This document shows positions 7,683-9,832 of a DNA stretch of 9,832 bases, piece after piece. The translations under genes and the position numbers were made by a program. Position 1 is the first letter of the stretch, and each line of letters begins with the position of its first letter. The DNA comes from SFDP01 sp051653625 (GTDB lineage Bacteria; Bacillota; Clostridia; Lachnospirales; Lachnospiraceae), in the NCBI GenBank assembly GCA_051653625.1, contig JBOFWM010000006.1, positions 1 through 9,832 of the forward strand. The letters are read 5' to 3'. The notes below the pieces were generated by a model. That model saw nothing but the letters and a program-made list of their open reading frames with translations. It was not told where the DNA came from and did not search any database.

Positions 7683-8003
7683 TTATTTTAATCGATATTT
7701 TTCAAATCCCTCAACCGTAACTTTTTCAATTGGAACACTTCTAGAAACTCCATCAACAGTATATACAATGGTACTTTCAGATACCGATTCTATGCCTTCT
7801 TCTCTAATCACTTTACGAAGTGCATCATCTATTTTTGTTTCTGTACTATAATTCTTTATGGAAACTCTATTTGCTGTTGCAAACATCGTCGCTACCATAA
7901 GCATAATAATCGCAAAAAGACCTATACTGAATACTAATTCTAATAAGGTTTCTCCTTGTTGATTTTTTTTCAACCACTCTATTTTTTCTTTTCTTTTATC
8001 CAT
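7683..8003 (-). CDS. Small type IV pseudopilin with Glu at +1 (106 aa)
   Basis: The sequence QQGETLLELVFSIGLF is a type IV pilin-like signal: cleavage after G17, a hydrophobic helix to about residue 42, and the conserved Glu at +5 (E22). The first residue after the cut is Glu (E18), where Phe or Met is usual. The leader is long and basic (MDKRKEKIEWLKKNQQG). The globular part is only about 60 residues, so this is probably a minor pilin of the PilV/GspI kind. The ATG at 8003 lies inside the end of the upstream gene; the two share ATGGATAA (8003-7996), a translational-coupling overlap, and AAGGGG lies 7 nt before the ATG. Specific family membership is uncertain. Confidence 0.82.
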   Translation of the reverse strand: MDKRKEKIEWLKKNQQGETLLELVFSIGLFAIIMLMVATMFATANRVSIKNYSTETKIDDALRKVIREEGIESVSESTIVYTVDGVSRSVPIEKVTVEGFEKYRLK

Positions 8004-8442
8004 CTATTAACCCCTTACAAGACAATCGTTCCACATTCGCTCCTTGAATGATATAAGTACTTGAAATGGTGTACGTTTTTCCTTCCAACGTTATTTCAAG
8101 ATCTGACGTAATTGGAGTTTTTGTTGAATCAAACAATACACGTACTTTAATTGTATCACTTCCCACTTTAAATCCCGATATATCGACTACATCATCCGGG
8201 AAACTCTCATTCGCTATCAAAAAATCACCTGCTTCAATCCTACTATTTACAATGTCATATATCGAAGCTACATATAAAAGAATTTGTTCTTTCTCAAATT
8301 CGTCTCGTTGATTCATGACATTTGCTTGTGTCGCATTAAGCAAGTTGACTCCTAATCCAGCCAACACTAAAAATAGTCCAAGCACAAGAATCATTGAGGC
8401 GCCTTTATTATCTAATATTTTTTTTCTCACATAACCACCCAT
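7996..8442 (-). CDS. PilX/GspK-like minor pilin lacking Glu5 (148 aa)
   Basis: This is the first gene of the pilus operon. After a short basic leader ending DNKG comes ASMILVLGLFLVLAGLGVNLL, a hydrophobic helix with predicted cleavage after G14. The +5 position is Leu (L19), not Glu. Loss of Glu5 is characteristic of tip pseudopilins such as GspK, and PilX-type N-termini look similar, so this may be the tip or priming subunit. The globular part (about 45-148) has no motif I recognise. The ATG at 8442 has no Shine-Dalgarno site. An in-frame GTG at 8430 is preceded by GGTGG 4 nt upstream and would give a neat MRKKILDNKG leader, so the true start may be 8430. The 3' end overlaps the next gene by 8 nt. 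Confidence 0.75.
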   Translation of the reverse strand: MGGYVRKKILDNKGASMILVLGLFLVLAGLGVNLLNATQANVMNQRDEFEKEQILLYVASIYDIVNSRIEAGDFLIANESFPDDVVDISGFKVGSDTIKVRVLFDSTKTPITSDLEITLEGKTYTISSTYIIQGANVERLSCKGLIDG

Positions 8443-8497
8443 TAATCTATAATTTATTTTATATTATCATAATAAAAATTTAATCAATTTATTATGT

Positions 8498-8526
8498 ATT
8501 ATAATATAATAAAAGTAAAAAAACAA
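8498..8526 (-). promoter_or_regulatory. Candidate sigma-A promoter of the pilus operon
   Basis: On the minus strand, TTGTTT (8526-8521) and a perfect TATAAT (8503-8498) are separated by 17 bp. The -35 matches TTGACA in three of six positions. Transcription would begin near 8491, leaving about 50 nt before the ATG at 8442. The surrounding 8443-8543 is extremely AT-rich, so -10-like hexamers occur by chance; the correct spacing and place between the glf terminator and the first pilin gene are the support. I see no other feature in this spacer. Confidence 0.5.
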
Positions 8527-8543
8527 CAATACCTAGATGTTTC

Positions 8544-8582
8544 CAATAAAAAAGAAAAAGCTATGCTTTTTCTTTTTTATTG
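8544..8582 (-). terminator. Intrinsic terminator after glf (perfect 18-bp stem)
   Basis: CAATAAAAAAGAAAAAGC (8544-8561) and its exact complement (8565-8582) flank a 3-nt loop, giving a perfect 18-bp inverted repeat. In the glf transcript, AAAAAGC-ATA-GCUUUUU followed by CUUUUUU is a classic stem plus U-tract. The outer arm overlaps the glf stop codon (8577-8579). The A-tract on the other side would also let it act in the opposite direction. It separates glf from the pilus operon promoter. Confidence 0.85.
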
Positions 8583-9695
8583 CGTTGCAGCCATTTCCCA
8601 TGCCGCTTCAATTACTTTATCCATATCATAATATTTATATTGTCCTAATCTTCCACCAAATAGTACATTTGTTTCTTTTTTAGCAAGTTCTAAATATTTT
8701 TTAAATAATGTTTCATTGCGCTCATTATTTACAGGATAATATGGTTCATCCCCTACCTTCCAAGTTCTTGGATACTCTTTTGTAATGATTGTATCTTTTT
8801 GTGTTCCAAATTCAAAGTGTTTATGCTCAATAATCCGTGTATATGGAATTTCATCTTCTGTATAATTTACTACTGCATTACCTTGAAAATTTTCTACATC
8901 CTCTAATATTTCATGTTCAAATGAAAGCGAGCGATATTCTAACTCTCCTAAAGAATATTTGAAATATTCATCAATCATACCTGTATATAAGATTTTGTCA
9001 TATTCTATCTTCTCTGTTGAAGCATCATTTTCTGCAACAAATTCTTCAAAAGAGGTATTTAATTTTATCTCAAATCCTTCTAAGAGTTTTTCCATTAAGA
9101 CGGTATACCCTCCCTTTGGTATTCCTTGGTATGGGTCATTAAAATAATTGTTATCATATGTAAATCTAAGTGGCAATCGTTTGATAATAAAAGCAGGAAG
9201 TTCTGTACATTCTCTTCCCCATTGTTTCTTTGTGTACCCTTTTATTAACTTTTCATATACATCTGTTCCCACTAAAGACAATGCTTGTTCTTCTAGATTT
9301 TTTGGTTCTGTAATATTTAAATGCTCAATTTGTTCTTTGATTTTTGCTTTTGCTTCTTCTGGTGTTTTGATATTCCATAATTTACTAAATGTATTCATAT
9401 TGAATGGCAAGTTATATAATTCCTCTTTATATATAGCAACTGGTGTATTTCTATAATGATTAAATTCTACGATTTCATTCACAAACTCCCACACTGCTTT
9501 ATTCGATGTGTGAAAAATATGCGCACCATACATATGAACTGGAATCTCTCTCTTTGTTTTTGTATAAATATTTCCACCAATATGGTCCCTCTTATCAATA
9601 AAGAAACAAGTCTTTCCTTTTTTCTTCATTTCATTTGCAAAAATAGCACCAAAAAGTCCAGTTCCAACAATTAAATAATCATAACGCATTTTCAT
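8577..9695 (-). CDS. glf: UDP-galactopyranose mutase
   Basis: This FAD-dependent cytoplasmic enzyme interconverts UDP-galactopyranose and UDP-galactofuranose, the donor for galactofuranose-containing surface glycans. At 372 aa it has the family's full length. Motifs in order: dinucleotide-binding GTGLFGA (11-17), GGNIYT (40-45), YGAHIFHT (56-63), GYTKKQWG (153-160), QGIPKGGYT (190-198), YPVNN (320-324) and the C-terminal GGRLGQYKYYDMD (347-359) carrying the conserved active-site Arg. The frame starts at ATG 9695, but the ATG at 9689 (MRYDYLIVG) sits about 6 nt after an ACGGA site and matches the usual UGM N-terminus, so 9689 may be the true start. It ends in a strong terminator, so it is probably transcribed apart from the pilus genes. 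Confidence 0.97.
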   Translation of the reverse strand: MKMRYDYLIVGTGLFGAIFANEMKKKGKTCFFIDKRDHIGGNIYTKTKREIPVHMYGAHIFHTSNKAVWEFVNEIVEFNHYRNTPVAIYKEELYNLPFNMNTFSKLWNIKTPEEAKAKIKEQIEHLNITEPKNLEEQALSLVGTDVYEKLIKGYTKKQWGRECTELPAFIIKRLPLRFTYDNNYFNDPYQGIPKGGYTVLMEKLLEGFEIKLNTSFEEFVAENDASTEKIEYDKILYTGMIDEYFKYSLGELEYRSLSFEHEILEDVENFQGNAVVNYTEDEIPYTRIIEHKHFEFGTQKDTIITKEYPRTWKVGDEPYYPVNNERNETLFKKYLELAKKETNVLFGGRLGQYKYYDMDKVIEAAWEMAATQ

Positions 9696-9832
9696 TCCGT
9701 TGCCAAAACCTTATAAAACTCTGTAAAGTTATGTTTAATTCCCTGTTCAACCTACTCCATTTCGCTTTAAGCTACTTTGGTTTGCTATAGTAGTCCAAGG
9801 GCTTTAATTCCGATACAACGAATCGTACATAT
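9696..9832. other. Unassigned edge region upstream of glf
   Basis: About 137 bp with no confident gene. On the minus strand the frame entering from the window edge reads RFVVSELKPLDYYSKPK to a TAG at 9774-9772. The same frame then stays open for 30 codons, including LNRELNITLQSFIRFW, ending at a TGA inside the glf start region. G+C is about 36% by count. It could hold the end of an upstream gene, a decayed remnant, or simply the glf leader. I see no convincing promoter. Confidence 0.25.

Noticed and set aside
897..8442. Type II secretion or ComG competence operon instead of a pilus
   Set aside because: PilT, the PilMN-like and PilO-like proteins and a bifunctional-type PilD fit T4P better; no secretin or ComG-type gene order is present.
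8443..8543. Riboswitch or small RNA in the spacer before the pilus operon
   Set aside because: The spacer is almost all A and T, with no GC-rich stems or recognisable aptamer; it is better explained as a promoter and short leader.
9148..9456. 102-aa plus-strand open frame opposite glf
   Set aside because: It lies wholly within glf, whose family motifs run through the same bases on the minus strand.
1..9832. CRISPR array, tRNA or insertion sequence
   Set aside because: I saw no regularly spaced direct repeats, no cloverleaf-like sequence and no transposase motif in the window.

Overview
The window is AT-rich, uses TTG and GTG as well as ATG starts with strong purine-rich Shine-Dalgarno sites, and encodes a type IV pilus (T4P) assembly system with no outer-membrane secretin in view. 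This fits a low-GC Gram-positive bacterium of the Clostridia, and the family mix (PilT, PilM/N/O-like parts, UDP-galactopyranose mutase) suggests something like a Lachnospiraceae member. The taxonomic call is inference from composition and gene content.

Layout. Positions 1-135 are a short AT-rich leader with an inverted repeat and a candidate extended -10 promoter. Positions 136-888 (+) encode the prepilin peptidase PilD. Everything else runs on the minus strand. A tight gene cluster is transcribed from about 8490 down to 897, in the order: PilX/GspK-like pseudopilin (8442-7996), small pseudopilin (8003-7683), second pseudopilin (7663-7157), PilC platform protein (7139-5943), PilM-PilN-like fusion (5933-4419), PilO-like protein (about 4344-3736), PilB extension ATPase (3711-1999) and PilT retraction ATPase (1964-897). 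PilT and PilD converge with only 8 bp between them. Upstream of the pilus operon, glf (UDP-galactopyranose mutase, 9695-8577, minus) is separated from it by a strong terminator hairpin and a candidate promoter. The last ~137 bp (9696-9832) are unresolved.

How it works together. PilD would cut the leaders of the three pseudopilins, and of a major pilin that is not encoded here. PilB drives polymerisation through PilC, and PilT drives retraction. The PilMN fusion and PilO would form the inner-membrane alignment complex joining the cytoplasmic ATPase ring to the platform. The presence of PilT points to a retractile T4P rather than a type II secretion or ComG pseudopilus. glf makes UDP-galactofuranose for a surface glycan and is probably an independent transcription unit.

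The least ordinary part is the cytoplasmic/membrane adaptor at 4419-5933. A PilM-like domain that has lost its recognisable nucleotide-binding loops is fused to a PilN-like membrane domain, an arrangement that resembles GspL of type II secretion. I see no CRISPR array, RNA gene, insertion sequence or wholly new system.
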